This document shows positions 43,779-51,994 of a stretch of 64,000 bases of DNA, piece after piece. Numbering within the stretch: position 1 is the stretch's first letter; every line of letters begins with the position of its first letter. The translations under genes were made by a program, and so were the position numbers. Source of the stretch: Paracoccus aerius (GTDB lineage: Bacteria; Pseudomonadota; Alphaproteobacteria; Rhodobacterales; Rhodobacteraceae); the NCBI RefSeq assembly GCF_014656455.1, contig NZ_BNCL01000007.1:124001-188000 (forward strand), read 5' to 3'. The notes below the pieces were generated by a model. The model was not told the DNA's origin and did not search any database. It was given only the letters and a program-made list of their open reading frames with translations.

Positions 43779-44393
43779 ATGGTTGATCGAGACGGATTGT
43801 TTGCGGGCGACGACCCGTTCGACATCGCGCGACGCTGGCTGTCCGAGGCGGAACGGACCGAGCCGAACGATCCCAACGCGATCGCCCTTGCAACGGTGGA
43901 CGAGGATGGCCTGCCCGACGCGCGCATGGTTCTTCTCAAGGAGATCGAGGGGCAGGGGGCCGGCGGCGGCTTCGTCTTCTACACCAATTACGACAGCGCG
44001 AAGGGCCGGCAGATCGCGGCCACGGGCAAGGCGGCCTTCGTGATGCACTGGAAGTCCCTGCGCCGCCAGATCCGCGTGCGCGGCGATGTCACGCGGGTCG
44101 AGGGACCGCAGGCCGACGCCTATTACAACAGCCGGGCCCTGCAAAGCCGGATCGGGGCTTGGGCCTCGCAGCAGTCCCGCCCGCTGGAAAGCCGCGCCGC
44201 GCTGCTGGCCGAAGCTGCCCGCCAAGGCCTGCGCCACGGCACAAACCCGCCAAGGCCGCCCTTCTGGGGTGGGTTCAGAATCACCCCAAGGCAGATCGAG
44301 TTCTGGGCTGACGGCGCTTTCCGGTTGCATGACCGCTTTCGCTGGGACAAAGAGGCCTCTGGTGCGTGGATTGTACAGCGGCTGTCACCCTAG
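43779..44393 (+). CDS. pdxH: Pyridoxamine 5'-phosphate oxidase
   Basis: FMN oxidase that makes pyridoxal 5'-phosphate from PNP or PMP. The 204-residue protein has the expected [54 protein letters not shown] and the C-terminal signature [17 protein letters not shown] with RLHDR. The ATG at 43779 has AAGGAAAG upstream. Divergent from fabI. Confidence 0.95.
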   Translation: MVDRDGLFAGDDPFDIARRWLSEAERTEPNDPNAIALATVDEDGLPDARMVLLKEIEGQGAGGGFVFYTNYDSAKGRQIAATGKAAFVMHWKSLRRQIRVRGDVTRVEGPQADAYYNSRALQSRIGAWASQQSRPLESRAALLAEAARQGLRHGTNPPRPPFWGGFRITPRQIEFWADGAFRLHDRFRWDKEASGAWIVQRLSP

Positions 44394-44434
44394 GGCTTGA
44401 CGAACGGGCCTTGGTGGCTGACCATGAATGATAG

Positions 44435-44455
44435 GCGCGGGTTTCGCGCTTGTCT
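44435..44455 (+). terminator. Probable intrinsic terminator of pdxH
   Basis: GCGCG (44435-44439), five-base loop GGTTT, CGCGC (44445-44449), followed by the T-rich TTGTCTTCC. It lies 42 bp after the pdxH stop. The remainder of the 157-bp gap before the cold-shock gene probably holds that gene's promoter and leader. Confidence 0.5.
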
Positions 44456-44550
44456 TCCGTGAACGACCGCCGCTTGCAGGCACAAATTGAACGGTTGGTT
44501 TGGTTGAATTCGGGGCAGGACAAGACGCGCTGAGCGCATGTGGTGGAAAG

Positions 44551-45153
44551 ATGACGGATGAGAAGGGACTGAAGCTGGTATCTGGCCTGGTCAAGTGGTT
44601 TGACCCGACCAAGGGCTATGGCTTCATCCTGAACGAGGAAGGCGGCGCGGACATTTTGCTGCACGCCAACGTGCTCAGGAATTTCGGACGCAGTTCGGTC
44701 GCCGACCAGTCGCGCGTGACGGTCTGGATGCAGCCGACCCAGCGTGGGCTGCAGGCAACCGAGGTGGTGTCGATCGAACCGCCCATTTCGGACGGCTCGG
44801 CGCCCATCGCGGATCTGGACAACGGCGTGATCGAGCATCTCGAGGCGCTGCCCCTGCGTCCCGCCCGCGTGAAGTGGTTCGACAAGGCCAAGGGCTTTGG
44901 CTTCGCCAACATCTTCGGCCATCCCGACGATGTCTTCCTGCATGTCGAGGTGCTGCGGCATTCCGGCTTTGCCGACCTCTCCATCGGCGAGGCGATCGGC
45001 ATCCGCGTCGTCGAAGGCCCGCGCGGCCTCATGGCGGCCCAGGTGACCAGCTGGGATCGCGGCACCGAACAGGGGGGCAGCAGCCTGGCGGCAGACCACC
45101 TTGGAGACCAGGTGCAGGACATCAAGGACTTCATGGCGCATGTGGCCGAATAA
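44551..45153 (+). CDS. Double cold-shock-domain protein
   Basis: A 200-residue nucleic-acid-binding protein with two cold-shock domains. The first (about 10-75) has RNP1 KGYGFI and RNP2-type DILLH; the second (about 105-170) has KGFGFANI and DVFLH. A 30-residue linker joins them and a short acidic C-terminus follows. Tandem-CSD proteins of this length are common in Rhodobacterales. The ATG at 44551 follows GGTGGAAAG. The 3' end overlaps the DUF192 gene by 14 bp. RNA chaperone or antiterminator activity is expected from the family. Confidence 0.92.
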   Translation: MTDEKGLKLVSGLVKWFDPTKGYGFILNEEGGADILLHANVLRNFGRSSVADQSRVTVWMQPTQRGLQATEVVSIEPPISDGSAPIADLDNGVIEHLEALPLRPARVKWFDKAKGFGFANIFGHPDDVFLHVEVLRHSGFADLSIGEAIGIRVVEGPRGLMAAQVTSWDRGTEQGGSSLAADHLGDQVQDIKDFMAHVAE

Positions 45154-45640
45154 GGTCGCGCCAGCGGCCTTTCTCCTGTCCGTCCTGGCGGCGTTTCCCG
45201 GTGCCGCCGATGTCGCCTGCGCCCCCGACCGGGCGACTTTCCAGACCGATGGCGGCCCCGTCTCGTTCCAGGTCGAACTGGCCGATGACGAGGCCGAACG
45301 CGCCCAGGGACTGATGTTCCGCAAGTCCCTGCCACGGGGCGACGGGATGCTGTTCATCTATGACGAACCCCGCGCCGTCAGCTTCTGGATGCGCAACACC
45401 TTCATCCCGCTGGACCTGATCTTCATGGACGAAGCCGGGGTGATCCGCCACATCCACCGCAACGCCGTCCCTCTGGACGAGACTCCGATTTCAGGCGCGG
45501 CTGTCGGAGATCCATCACCCGAACGCCGGATGATCCTTGAGATCGCGGGGGGCGAGGCCGGCCATTTCGGGCTGGCCGTCGGTCAGGCCATGGCGCATCC
45601 CGCGCTGGATCAGGATTTGGCCGAACTGCCCTGCCGCTAG
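45140..45640 (+). CDS. DUF192 family secreted protein
   Basis: A 166-residue exported protein of unknown function. Signal peptide with hydrophobic core [11 protein letters not shown], cleaved near GAADVAC. The DUF192 core is clear: [51 protein letters not shown], and [18 protein letters not shown] at 45140 is inside the end of the cold-shock gene, so the two are coupled, an arrangement also seen in related genomes. A 12-bp stem-loop follows. Confidence 0.9.
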   Translation: MWPNKVAPAAFLLSVLAAFPGAADVACAPDRATFQTDGGPVSFQVELADDEAERAQGLMFRKSLPRGDGMLFIYDEPRAVSFWMRNTFIPLDLIFMDEAGVIRHIHRNAVPLDETPISGAAVGDPSPERRMILEIAGGEAGHFGLAVGQAMAHPALDQDLAELPCR

Positions 45641-45653
45641 GGCTTTCCACCGG

Positions 45654-45682
45654 CGACGCGATCCGCTAAACGGATCGCGTCG
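45654..45682. promoter_or_regulatory. Perfect 12-bp hairpin reaching into tRNA-Pro
   Basis: CGACGCGATCCG (45654-45665), loop CTAAA, CGGATCGCGTCG (45671-45682). The last two bases are the first two of the mature tRNA. It may be the terminator of the DUF192 transcript (no U-run) or a leader structure that affects 5' processing of the tRNA. Confidence 0.65.
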
Positions 45683-45757
45683 GGGCGTAGCGCAGCCTGG
45701 TAGCGCGACGGTTTTGGGTACCGTAGGCCGGAAGTTCGAATCTTCTCGCCCCGACCA
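45681..45757 (+). tRNA. tRNA-Pro (anticodon UGG)
   Basis: A 77-base cloverleaf: acceptor CGGGGCG pairs with CGCCCCG, followed by discriminator A and encoded CCA (45755-45757). The anticodon stem ACGGT/ACCGT encloses loop TTTGGGT with TGG at 45715-45717. The T-loop TTCGAAT is canonical. C at position 1 is usual for bacterial tRNA-Pro. It lies 6 bp from the end of the convergent preA gene. Confidence 0.96.
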
Positions 45758-45763
45758 CCGCCT

Positions 45764-47065
45764 TCATTCCGCCGCCTTCACCGCCATCGGGTTGTTCGGA
45801 TGCGTGGTCCAGTTGGCATAGGTGCCGCGGCGGATGCCGGTGCGCAGGTCCATCTCTCCCACCGCCAGTTCGCGCATGTCGATGCAGTTCTCGACCGGGC
45901 AGACGTCCAGGCACAGGTTGCACGCGACGCATTCCTCCTCGATCACCTCGAAGACGCGGCCGGGCTTCATGGCGATGGCCTGGTGGCTGGTATCCTCGCA
46001 GGCGGCATAGCAGCGGCCGCACTTGATGCACAGGTCCTGGTCGATCCGGGCTTTGGTGACATAGTTCAGGTTCAACTGGTTCCAGTCGGTGACGTTCGGC
46101 ACCGCCCGCCCGATCAGATCCGACATCGCCATGTCATGGCTGTCCAGATAGTCGCGCAGGCCCGAGATCATCTCCTGCACCACCTTGAAGCCATAGGTCA
46201 TGGCCGCGGTGCAGACTTGCACCGTGCCCGCGCCAAGGGCCATGAATTCGGCCGCGTCGCGCCAGGTCGTCACCCCGCCGATGCCGCTGATGGGCAAGCC
46301 GTATGTGGCGGGGTTGCGCGCGATCTCGGCCACCATGTTCAGGGCGATGGGCTTGACGGCGGGCCCGCAGTAACCGCCATGCGCGCCCTTGCCGTCGATG
46401 GTGGGTTCGGGGGCGAACAGGTCCAGATCGACACTTGTGATGCTGTTGATGGTGTTGATCAGGCTGACGGCATCGGCGCCGCCGCGCATCGCGGCCTCGG
46501 CCGGTTTGCGGACATCGGTGATGTTGGGCGTCAGCTTCACGATGCAGGGCATGCGCGAGTATTGCTTGACCCACCGCGTCACCATCTCGATGTATTCGGG
46601 CACCTGGCCCACGGCGCTGCCCATGCCGCGTTCGGACATCCCGTGCGGGCAGCCGAAGTTCAGTTCCACGCCGTCGGCCCCGGTATCCTCGATCCGGGCC
46701 AGGATGTCGCGCCAGGATTGCTCGTCGCAGGGCACCATCAGCGAAATCACCAGGGCGCGGTCGGGATAGTCGCGCTTGACCGACTTGATCTCTCGCAGGT
46801 TCACCTCCAGCGGGCGGTCGGTGATCAGTTCGATGTTGTTGATCCCCAGGACCCGGCGGTCAGGACCGTGGATCACGCCATACCGGGGACCGTTCACGTT
46901 GACGACGGGCGGGCCTTCGGCACCCAGGGTCTTCCACACCACGCCGCCCCAGCCGGCCTGGAAGGCGCGGCGGACGTTGTATTCCTTGTCGGTGGGCGGG
47001 GCAGAGGCCAGCCAGAACGGGTTGGGCGACTTGATTCCGATAAAATTGCTGCGCAGGTCGGCCAT
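45764..47065 (-). CDS. preA: NAD-dependent dihydropyrimidine dehydrogenase, PreA subunit
   Basis: Catalytic subunit that reduces uracil and thymine to dihydro forms, first step of reductive pyrimidine breakdown. The 433-residue protein has an FMN barrel (SAPPTDKEYNVRRAFQAGWG, ELNFGCPHGMSERGMGSAVG, ISGIGGVTTWRDAAEFM) and a C-terminal ferredoxin domain with two 4Fe-4S motifs, CIKCGRCYAACEDT and CVACNLCLDVCPVENC. It lies 11 bp downstream of preT. Together the two match the halves of the mammalian DPD enzyme. Confidence 0.95.
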   Translation of the reverse strand: MADLRSNFIGIKSPNPFWLASAPPTDKEYNVRRAFQAGWGGVVWKTLGAEGPPVVNVNGPRYGVIHGPDRRVLGINNIELITDRPLEVNLREIKSVKRDYPDRALVISLMVPCDEQSWRDILARIEDTGADGVELNFGCPHGMSERGMGSAVGQVPEYIEMVTRWVKQYSRMPCIVKLTPNITDVRKPAEAAMRGGADAVSLINTINSITSVDLDLFAPEPTIDGKGAHGGYCGPAVKPIALNMVAEIARNPATYGLPISGIGGVTTWRDAAEFMALGAGTVQVCTAAMTYGFKVVQEMISGLRDYLDSHDMAMSDLIGRAVPNVTDWNQLNLNYVTKARIDQDLCIKCGRCYAACEDTSHQAIAMKPGRVFEVIEEECVACNLCLDVCPVENCIDMRELAVGEMDLRTGIRRGTYANWTTHPNNPMAVKAAE

Positions 47066-47076
47066 GATGGATCTCC

Positions 47077-48435
47077 TCAGCCGGGAATCTCGACCGGGCG
47101 TCCGGTCAGGTGGGCGTCGATGTCTTCGGCGGCGTCGCGGCCCTGGGCCACGGCGGTGACGGTCAGGTCGTCGCCGCCTGCCGCGCAGTCGCCGCCGGCC
47201 CAGACGCCGGGGATGCTGGTGCGGCCGGGGCCTGCGACGCCTATCTTGCCGCCGTCCAGTGCCAGGTCCTGCGGCACGCCGTCCAGCCGTTGGCCAATGG
47301 CGCGGAACAACTGGTCGGCCTTCAGGCGGAAGCGCTCGTCGGTCAGGTGCAGCCCGCCATCGGGATCGACGGCGGTATAGGCAAACTCGACCTCGACCAC
47401 CGAGCCGTTGCCGTGGACCTTGACCGGCGCGGCGTTGCAGATGATGCGGACGCCGCTGGCGGTGGCGTGGTCCTGTTCATGGCGGCTGGCGCCCATCTGC
47501 GACTGGTCGCGGCGATAGACGATGGTGACGTTTTCCGCCCCCAGCAGACGGGCCTGCACGGCGGCGTCCACCGCCGTCATGCCGCCGCCGATCACCACCA
47601 CGTCGCGGCCGATGGGCAGGGTGGTCAGGTCGGCTGCCTGGCGCAGGTCGCGGATGAAGCTGACCGCGTCCAGAACGTTGCGGCGTTCCTCGCCCTCGGC
47701 CCGCAGGGCGTTCACTCCGCCCAGGCCCATGCCCAGGAAGACCGCGTCATACTCTGCCCGCAGCATCTCCAGCGTGATTTCCTGCCCCAGACGCTGGTCG
47801 TGGCGCAGTTCGATCCCGCCGATGCCCAGGATCCAGTCCACCTCGGCCTGGGCAAAGCCGCCGACGGCCTTGTAGCTGGCGATGCCGTATTCGTTCAGCC
47901 CGCCAGGCTTGGGCCGCGCCTCGAAGATCGTGACGTCATGGCCCTTGGCGGCAAGTCTGTGCGCGCAAGCAAGGCCGGCGGGACCCGCGCCGACAACCGC
48001 GATGCGCTTGCCCGTGGGGGCTGCGCGGCGGAAGGGATGGCCTTCCTGCGCCATCAGCCCGTCGGTCGCGTATCGCTGCAACGCGCCGATCTCGACCGGG
48101 TCGCCCTCGGCATCCATGCGCACGCAGGCGCCTTCGCACAGGTTTTCCGTAGGGCAGACCCGGGCGCACATGCCGCCCAGGATATTGGCGTGAAAGATCG
48201 TCATCGCCGCCGCGTCGGGCGTGCCCGTCGCGATCTGGCGGATGAACAGCGGGATGTCGATGCTGGTCGGGCAGGCGGTGATGCAGGGCGCATCGTGGCA
48301 GAAGTAGCAGCGGTCGGCCGCGACGCGCGCCTCGTGCCGGGTCAGGGGCGGCGCGACATCGGCGAAGTTGGCCGCCAGTTCATGCGGGGTGAGGCGACCG
48401 GGAACAACTCCGGCCACCAGCCTGGCTTGGGACAT
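47077..48435 (-). CDS. preT: NAD-dependent dihydropyrimidine dehydrogenase, PreT subunit
   Basis: Electron-transfer subunit, FAD- and NAD(H)-binding, homologous to the glutamate synthase small chain. The 452-residue protein begins with cysteine motifs CYFCHDAPCITACPTSIDIP and CARVCPTENLCEGACV, then VVGAGPAGLACAHRLAAKG (FAD) and VVIGGGMTAVDAAVQA (NAD). Close relatives serve other oxidoreductases, but the preA partner settles the role. A degenerate RutR-like palindrome lies 56-73 bp upstream of the ATG. Confidence 0.94.
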   Translation of the reverse strand: MSQARLVAGVVPGRLTPHELAANFADVAPPLTRHEARVAADRCYFCHDAPCITACPTSIDIPLFIRQIATGTPDAAAMTIFHANILGGMCARVCPTENLCEGACVRMDAEGDPVEIGALQRYATDGLMAQEGHPFRRAAPTGKRIAVVGAGPAGLACAHRLAAKGHDVTIFEARPKPGGLNEYGIASYKAVGGFAQAEVDWILGIGGIELRHDQRLGQEITLEMLRAEYDAVFLGMGLGGVNALRAEGEERRNVLDAVSFIRDLRQAADLTTLPIGRDVVVIGGGMTAVDAAVQARLLGAENVTIVYRRDQSQMGASRHEQDHATASGVRIICNAAPVKVHGNGSVVEVEFAYTAVDPDGGLHLTDERFRLKADQLFRAIGQRLDGVPQDLALDGGKIGVAGPGRTSIPGVWAGGDCAAGGDDLTVTAVAQGRDAAEDIDAHLTGRPVEIPG

Positions 48436-48490
48436 TTGCGTCTCCTGGCTCTCTCCTGTTGGTAAGAATCAGGCTGGCACAGGTCCGTTT

Positions 48491-48508
48491 TTTTATCAAA
48501 TGGTAAAA
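48491..48508. promoter_or_regulatory. Candidate RutR-like operator upstream of preT
   Basis: TTTTATCA-AA-TGGTAAAA is palindromic with one mismatch. Its centre TCAAATGGT matches that of the stronger site at 59121-59136. Compared with the E. coli RutR consensus (TTGACCA-N2-TGGTCAA), positions 3 and 5 of the left arm and one position of the right arm differ, so it would be a weaker or divergent site. Confidence 0.45.
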
Positions 48509-48535
48509 GTTGGGACGCAGGCCTTTGCGGAACTT

Positions 48536-49834
48536 TCAGGCAGGCAGGTCCAGGATCGCGGCAAGACCGCCCAAGGCAGACCGTTCCAGCCGCAATTCGC
48601 CCCCATGCAGGGCGGCAAGATCGGCGACGATGGCAAGCCCCAGCCCCGACCCCGAGGCTCCGTGTTCGTCCAGGCGCCCGCCCCGGATCAGCGCGCGGGG
48701 GGCGTCGGTTTCGGCCATGCCCGGGCCGTCATCCTCGATGCGGATGATCAGGCGGTCGGTCTGGGTCACGCGGATCGCCAGCCTGCTGTGGCCCCATTTG
48801 ACGGCATTGTCGGACAGGTTGCCGATCATCTCCTCAAGATCCTGCCGCTCGCCCGCGAAGCCTGCGTCGGGTGGGCAGTCGATGCTGGCCTCCATGCCCT
48901 TATCCCGCAAGGGCCATCGCAGCACCATCAGGATGTCGTCGATGACCGGGCGCACCAGCGTCCGCTGGCCCAGCACGCGGGGTCCGGCGGATCGTGCGCG
49001 GCGCAGGTGCCAGCCGATCAGCCGGTCCATGCGGGTGATCAGGGTCTGGCCGTGATGGTGGGGGGGCAATTCGTTCGCCAGCGCCGCCAGGGGCGTCTTC
49101 AGCGAATGGGCAAGGTTGCCAAGATGCTGGCGGGATCGGGCCAGAAGATCGGCGTTCTGGTCAAGGGCTGCGTTGATCTCGGCCGTCAGGGGGCGCAGTT
49201 CGCTGACATCGGGCCGGGCCAGGCGGTCCCTGGTTCCCGCCCGCACCCGGGCCAGATCGCGGCACAGCCGGTCGAGGCTGCCAAGGCCCGCCGTCACCTG
49301 CACCACGCTGGCCCCCGCAAGCACGATCCCCAGCACCGCCAGGGCAAGGCCCAGCGGGCGGCTGATCTGGCGCAGGCTGTCGTCGATCTGGCCACGCGGC
49401 GCGGTGACGGTGACCGCAACCCGCGAATCGCTGTCGGGCAGGGTGGCCTGACGGCGCAACACGCGCAGGGCCGCACCGTCCGCGCCCACCCCGCGCCCGC
49501 CCGTGATATTGCCGACCGGCCCCTGCAGCGACCCGTCCAGCAGCGATGCCGACCGGGCAATCACGCTGTCACCCGCCTCGACCTGCCAATACCATCCGCT
49601 GAAGGGCAGGCCGAAACGAGGATCCGTCGGGGCGTCGTCCAGTTCGATCCGGCCGCCATCATCGGTCTCGACCGAGGCGATCAGCCCGTCCGCGATCGCC
49701 GCCGCCTCGGCATCGAAGCGGTCCGTTACGAAATCTTCCAGCAGAGACGAGATGAACAGAAAGGCCGCCAGCAGGGCAGCGCCCAGCCAGACTGCCGCCA
49801 GCAGCAGCAGCCGCCCGCGAATCGAGCCGGTCAT
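48536..49834 (-). CDS. Two-component sensor histidine kinase (PhoQ-like group)
   Basis: A 432-residue membrane kinase: transmembrane segment at about 9-32, periplasmic sensor of about 130 residues, second segment at about 155-178, HAMP, H-box NLAHSLKTPLAALANEL, N-box NLSDNAVKWG, and lid motifs EDDGPGM and GLGLAIVADLAAL. The AHSLKTPL form is typical of the PhoQ-like family in proteobacteria. ATG overlaps the regulator stop by 4 bp. The signal is unknown; PepSY partners suggest an envelope or metal signal. Confidence 0.9.
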   Translation of the reverse strand: MTGSIRGRLLLLAAVWLGAALLAAFLFISSLLEDFVTDRFDAEAAAIADGLIASVETDDGGRIELDDAPTDPRFGLPFSGWYWQVEAGDSVIARSASLLDGSLQGPVGNITGGRGVGADGAALRVLRRQATLPDSDSRVAVTVTAPRGQIDDSLRQISRPLGLALAVLGIVLAGASVVQVTAGLGSLDRLCRDLARVRAGTRDRLARPDVSELRPLTAEINAALDQNADLLARSRQHLGNLAHSLKTPLAALANELPPHHHGQTLITRMDRLIGWHLRRARSAGPRVLGQRTLVRPVIDDILMVLRWPLRDKGMEASIDCPPDAGFAGERQDLEEMIGNLSDNAVKWGHSRLAIRVTQTDRLIIRIEDDGPGMAETDAPRALIRGGRLDEHGASGSGLGLAIVADLAALHGGELRLERSALGGLAAILDLPA

Positions 49835-50493
49835 CCCGCTGCCCGCAGCAGGTAACCCTCGCCCCGGCGGGTCTCGATCACGCCCTCTCCAACCTTCCGG
49901 CGCAGCCGGCCGATCACCACCTCGATTGACTTGAAGTCGCGGTCGGTGTCGGTGTCATAGAGGTGGTCCGACAGTTCCGTGCGGCTGACGATCCGGTTCT
50001 GGTGATGGATCAGATATGCCAGAATGCGCTGCTCGAACGCGGTCAGCTTCAGCGCCAGGCCGTCGCGGGTGATGACGCCAAGCTGGCTGTCCAGGGACAG
50101 GACGCCTGCGCGGATCACGGGGCGCGCATGGCCGGCGGCGCGGCGGATGAGGGTCTGGCAGCGCAACACCACCTCGTCCAGGCGGAAAGGCTTGACGGCA
50201 TAGTCGTCGGCACCCGCGCGGAAGCCCGCCACCTTGTCGGTCCAGTCGCCGCGCGCGGTCAGGATCAGGACGGGCGTCGTCACCCCCGTATCGCGCCAGC
50301 GGGTCAGAACCTCGATCCCCGCCATGCCCGGCAGGCCCAGGTCCAGGATCACCACGTCATAGGATTCCGTCGAACCCAGGAACTCGCCCTGCCTGCCATC
50401 CGCCGCGCAGTCGCTGACAAAGCCTGCATCCTGCATGGCGGCGGCCAGTTGAGCGGACAGGACGGGATCATCCTCGACAATCAGGGCGCGCAT
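49831..50493 (-). CDS. OmpR/PhoP-family response regulator
   Basis: A 220-residue regulator starting MRALIVEDDPVLSAQL. The receiver has the phosphoacceptor Asp in VVILDLGLPG, Thr in LILTARGD and Lys in YAVKPFRLDE. The winged-helix DNA-binding domain has LKLTAFEQRILAYLIHHQN and VIGRLRRKVGEGVIETRRGE. AGGAAGG precedes the ATG at 50493; longer in-frame starts overlap the PepSY gene. Coupled to the kinase gene downstream. Confidence 0.93.
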   Translation of the reverse strand: MRALIVEDDPVLSAQLAAAMQDAGFVSDCAADGRQGEFLGSTESYDVVILDLGLPGMAGIEVLTRWRDTGVTTPVLILTARGDWTDKVAGFRAGADDYAVKPFRLDEVVLRCQTLIRRAAGHARPVIRAGVLSLDSQLGVITRDGLALKLTAFEQRILAYLIHHQNRIVSRTELSDHLYDTDTDRDFKSIEVVIGRLRRKVGEGVIETRRGEGYLLRAAG

Positions 50494-50503
50494 GGTGTCC
50501 TTC

Positions 50504-50839
50504 CTACTGCTGCGCCGCCTGGCGGGCGGCAAGCTGGCCCCGGCCGGACACCGACAGGAACCGTCCCGTGCGCGCGTCTATGCGGATGTCCAGAAGGTTC
50601 TGCTGCGGGGTCATCAGCCGGAACTGATAAACCAGTTCGGCCCCCAGATCCCGTTCATGCGGATGGGGCGCGCGGGTGTCGGCCGCCAGCAGCCGCCCGG
50701 CATAGCGGTCCGACACGGCCGCCGCGACCTCGTGCAGGGGCAGGGGGCGGAATTGCTCGATCATCTCGGGCGCGACATCCTGGGCCTGCGCGGGGGCGCA
50801 GGTCAGGCAGGCAAGGGCAAGGGCGCGAAGCAGGATCAT
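50504..50839 (-). CDS. Small secreted PepSY-domain protein
   Basis: A 111-residue exported protein with a signal peptide (MILLRALALACLTCAPAQAQ). The mature part is one PepSY-like unit: a helix with EVAAAVSDRYAGRLL, then strands ELVYQFRLMTPQQNLLDIRI and DARTGRFLSV. It lies 10 bp before the response regulator and heads the pepSY-RR-HK operon. Such small PepSY proteins are thought to modulate periplasmic sensors or proteases; a role as accessory to the kinase is inferred. Confidence 0.85.
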   Translation of the reverse strand: MILLRALALACLTCAPAQAQDVAPEMIEQFRPLPLHEVAAAVSDRYAGRLLAADTRAPHPHERDLGAELVYQFRLMTPQQNLLDIRIDARTGRFLSVSGRGQLAARQAAQQ

Positions 50840-50966
50840 GGCAGCAGCATAGCGGGCGAAAGCCAAATGGAAACCAAACGGACCATTGGCCATTCGTTCG
50901 GTGTGGTTTCGATAGAACGTGATTCGTCGGGGCGGGTTGCCGCCCGGGAAATAGAAAGGAACGATT

Positions 50967-51947
50967 ATGGCCATTTGCAGATTTTCAACTTCGGCCGCCG
51001 TGCTGGCGCTTGTTGCGGGCATCGGCACAGGCGCGCTGGCCCAGACCGCCGCGCCGGCCGAACTGCCCGCGCCGATCGCGGGGCTGAACCTGAACAACCT
51101 CGAGATCGAGACCAAGCGCGACGGAATGCGCGAGATCGAGGGCCGCACCGCAGATGGCGTCGACATCGAGGCGAAGGTGGACATGGCCGGCAATCTGGTC
51201 GAGGTCGAGGCCGATGACGGCGTCCTGCCGCAAGGCCTGATCGACGCCCTGGTGCCCGCGGCCGTGAAAGGAAACCAGGTCATGTCGCTGTTCGGATCGA
51301 TCACCGAGGTCAAGCAGCGCCCCGAGCATCTGGAGGTCAAGGGCCGCCAGCCCACCGGCGCCGAGATCGAGGTCAAGTTCGACCGCCAGAACGCCCTGAT
51401 CGGCGTCGAGGTCGATGACGCCGCCGTGCCCGCCGACCTTGTCAACGCGCTGCTGCCCCAGGCCGTGCGTAACAACGAGGTGATCGGCCAGTTCGACCGC
51501 ATCGACGAGATCGAGAACCGCAATGGCCGCGTCAAGGTCGAGGGCGAGGATGCCAATGGCCGTGACATGCGCGCCGAGTTCGACGCCGATGGACGCGTTC
51601 TGCGCTTCGGCAGCGAGGACGGCCCGCGTGGCGACCGCCGTGGCCCGCCTCATCGCGACCACGGTCACAGGGACCATGCCGGACGCGCCGACGGTCCGGT
51701 CGAGCGACCGATGGGTGGCCCGCGGGCCCAGGGCCCAGCGGGCGACGCGCGCGGGCCGGCGCCCGTCCCGGCCGATTTCGACGCAGTCGCGCTTAATCAG
51801 CGCCTGACGCAGGCCGGCTACGGCAATTTCGGCTTCCTGCGCGCCGACGGACCCCGCCTGATGCTGGAAGCCACCAATCCCCAGGGCGAGGCGGTGACGC
51901 TTGAGTTCGACCCCCAGGGAGAGGTGGTTCGCGAGACCGCCCGGTAA
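50967..51947 (+). CDS. Secreted multi-PepSY-like repeat protein
   Basis: A 326-residue exported protein, signal peptide cleaved after GALAQ (about 26). It is built of PepSY-like units: residues about 36-85 (strands only), 86-152 and 153-218 (helix such as DLVNALLPQAVRNNEVIG plus strands), a His/Arg/Gly/Pro-rich linker (219-268, with HRDHGHRDH), and a final unit 269-326 ending VTLEFDPQGEVVRETAR. AAAGGAACG precedes the ATG. Divergent from the pepSY-two-component operon, so probably its target or partner. The His-rich linker could bind metal. Confidence 0.82.
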   Translation: MAICRFSTSAAVLALVAGIGTGALAQTAAPAELPAPIAGLNLNNLEIETKRDGMREIEGRTADGVDIEAKVDMAGNLVEVEADDGVLPQGLIDALVPAAVKGNQVMSLFGSITEVKQRPEHLEVKGRQPTGAEIEVKFDRQNALIGVEVDDAAVPADLVNALLPQAVRNNEVIGQFDRIDEIENRNGRVKVEGEDANGRDMRAEFDADGRVLRFGSEDGPRGDRRGPPHRDHGHRDHAGRADGPVERPMGGPRAQGPAGDARGPAPVPADFDAVALNQRLTQAGYGNFGFLRADGPRLMLEATNPQGEAVTLEFDPQGEVVRETAR

Positions 51948-51967
51948 CTGCATGGCAACGGGCCGGG

Positions 51968-51991
51968 AAGGGGCGGGCGACCGCCCCTTTT
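51968..51991 (+). terminator. Intrinsic terminator of the multi-PepSY gene
   Basis: AAGGGGCGG-GCGA-CCGCCCCTT with TTTT following on the plus strand. Perfect 7-bp GC stem extended by two A-T pairs, 20 bp after the stop codon. Confidence 0.85.
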
Positions 51992-51994
51992 CCC

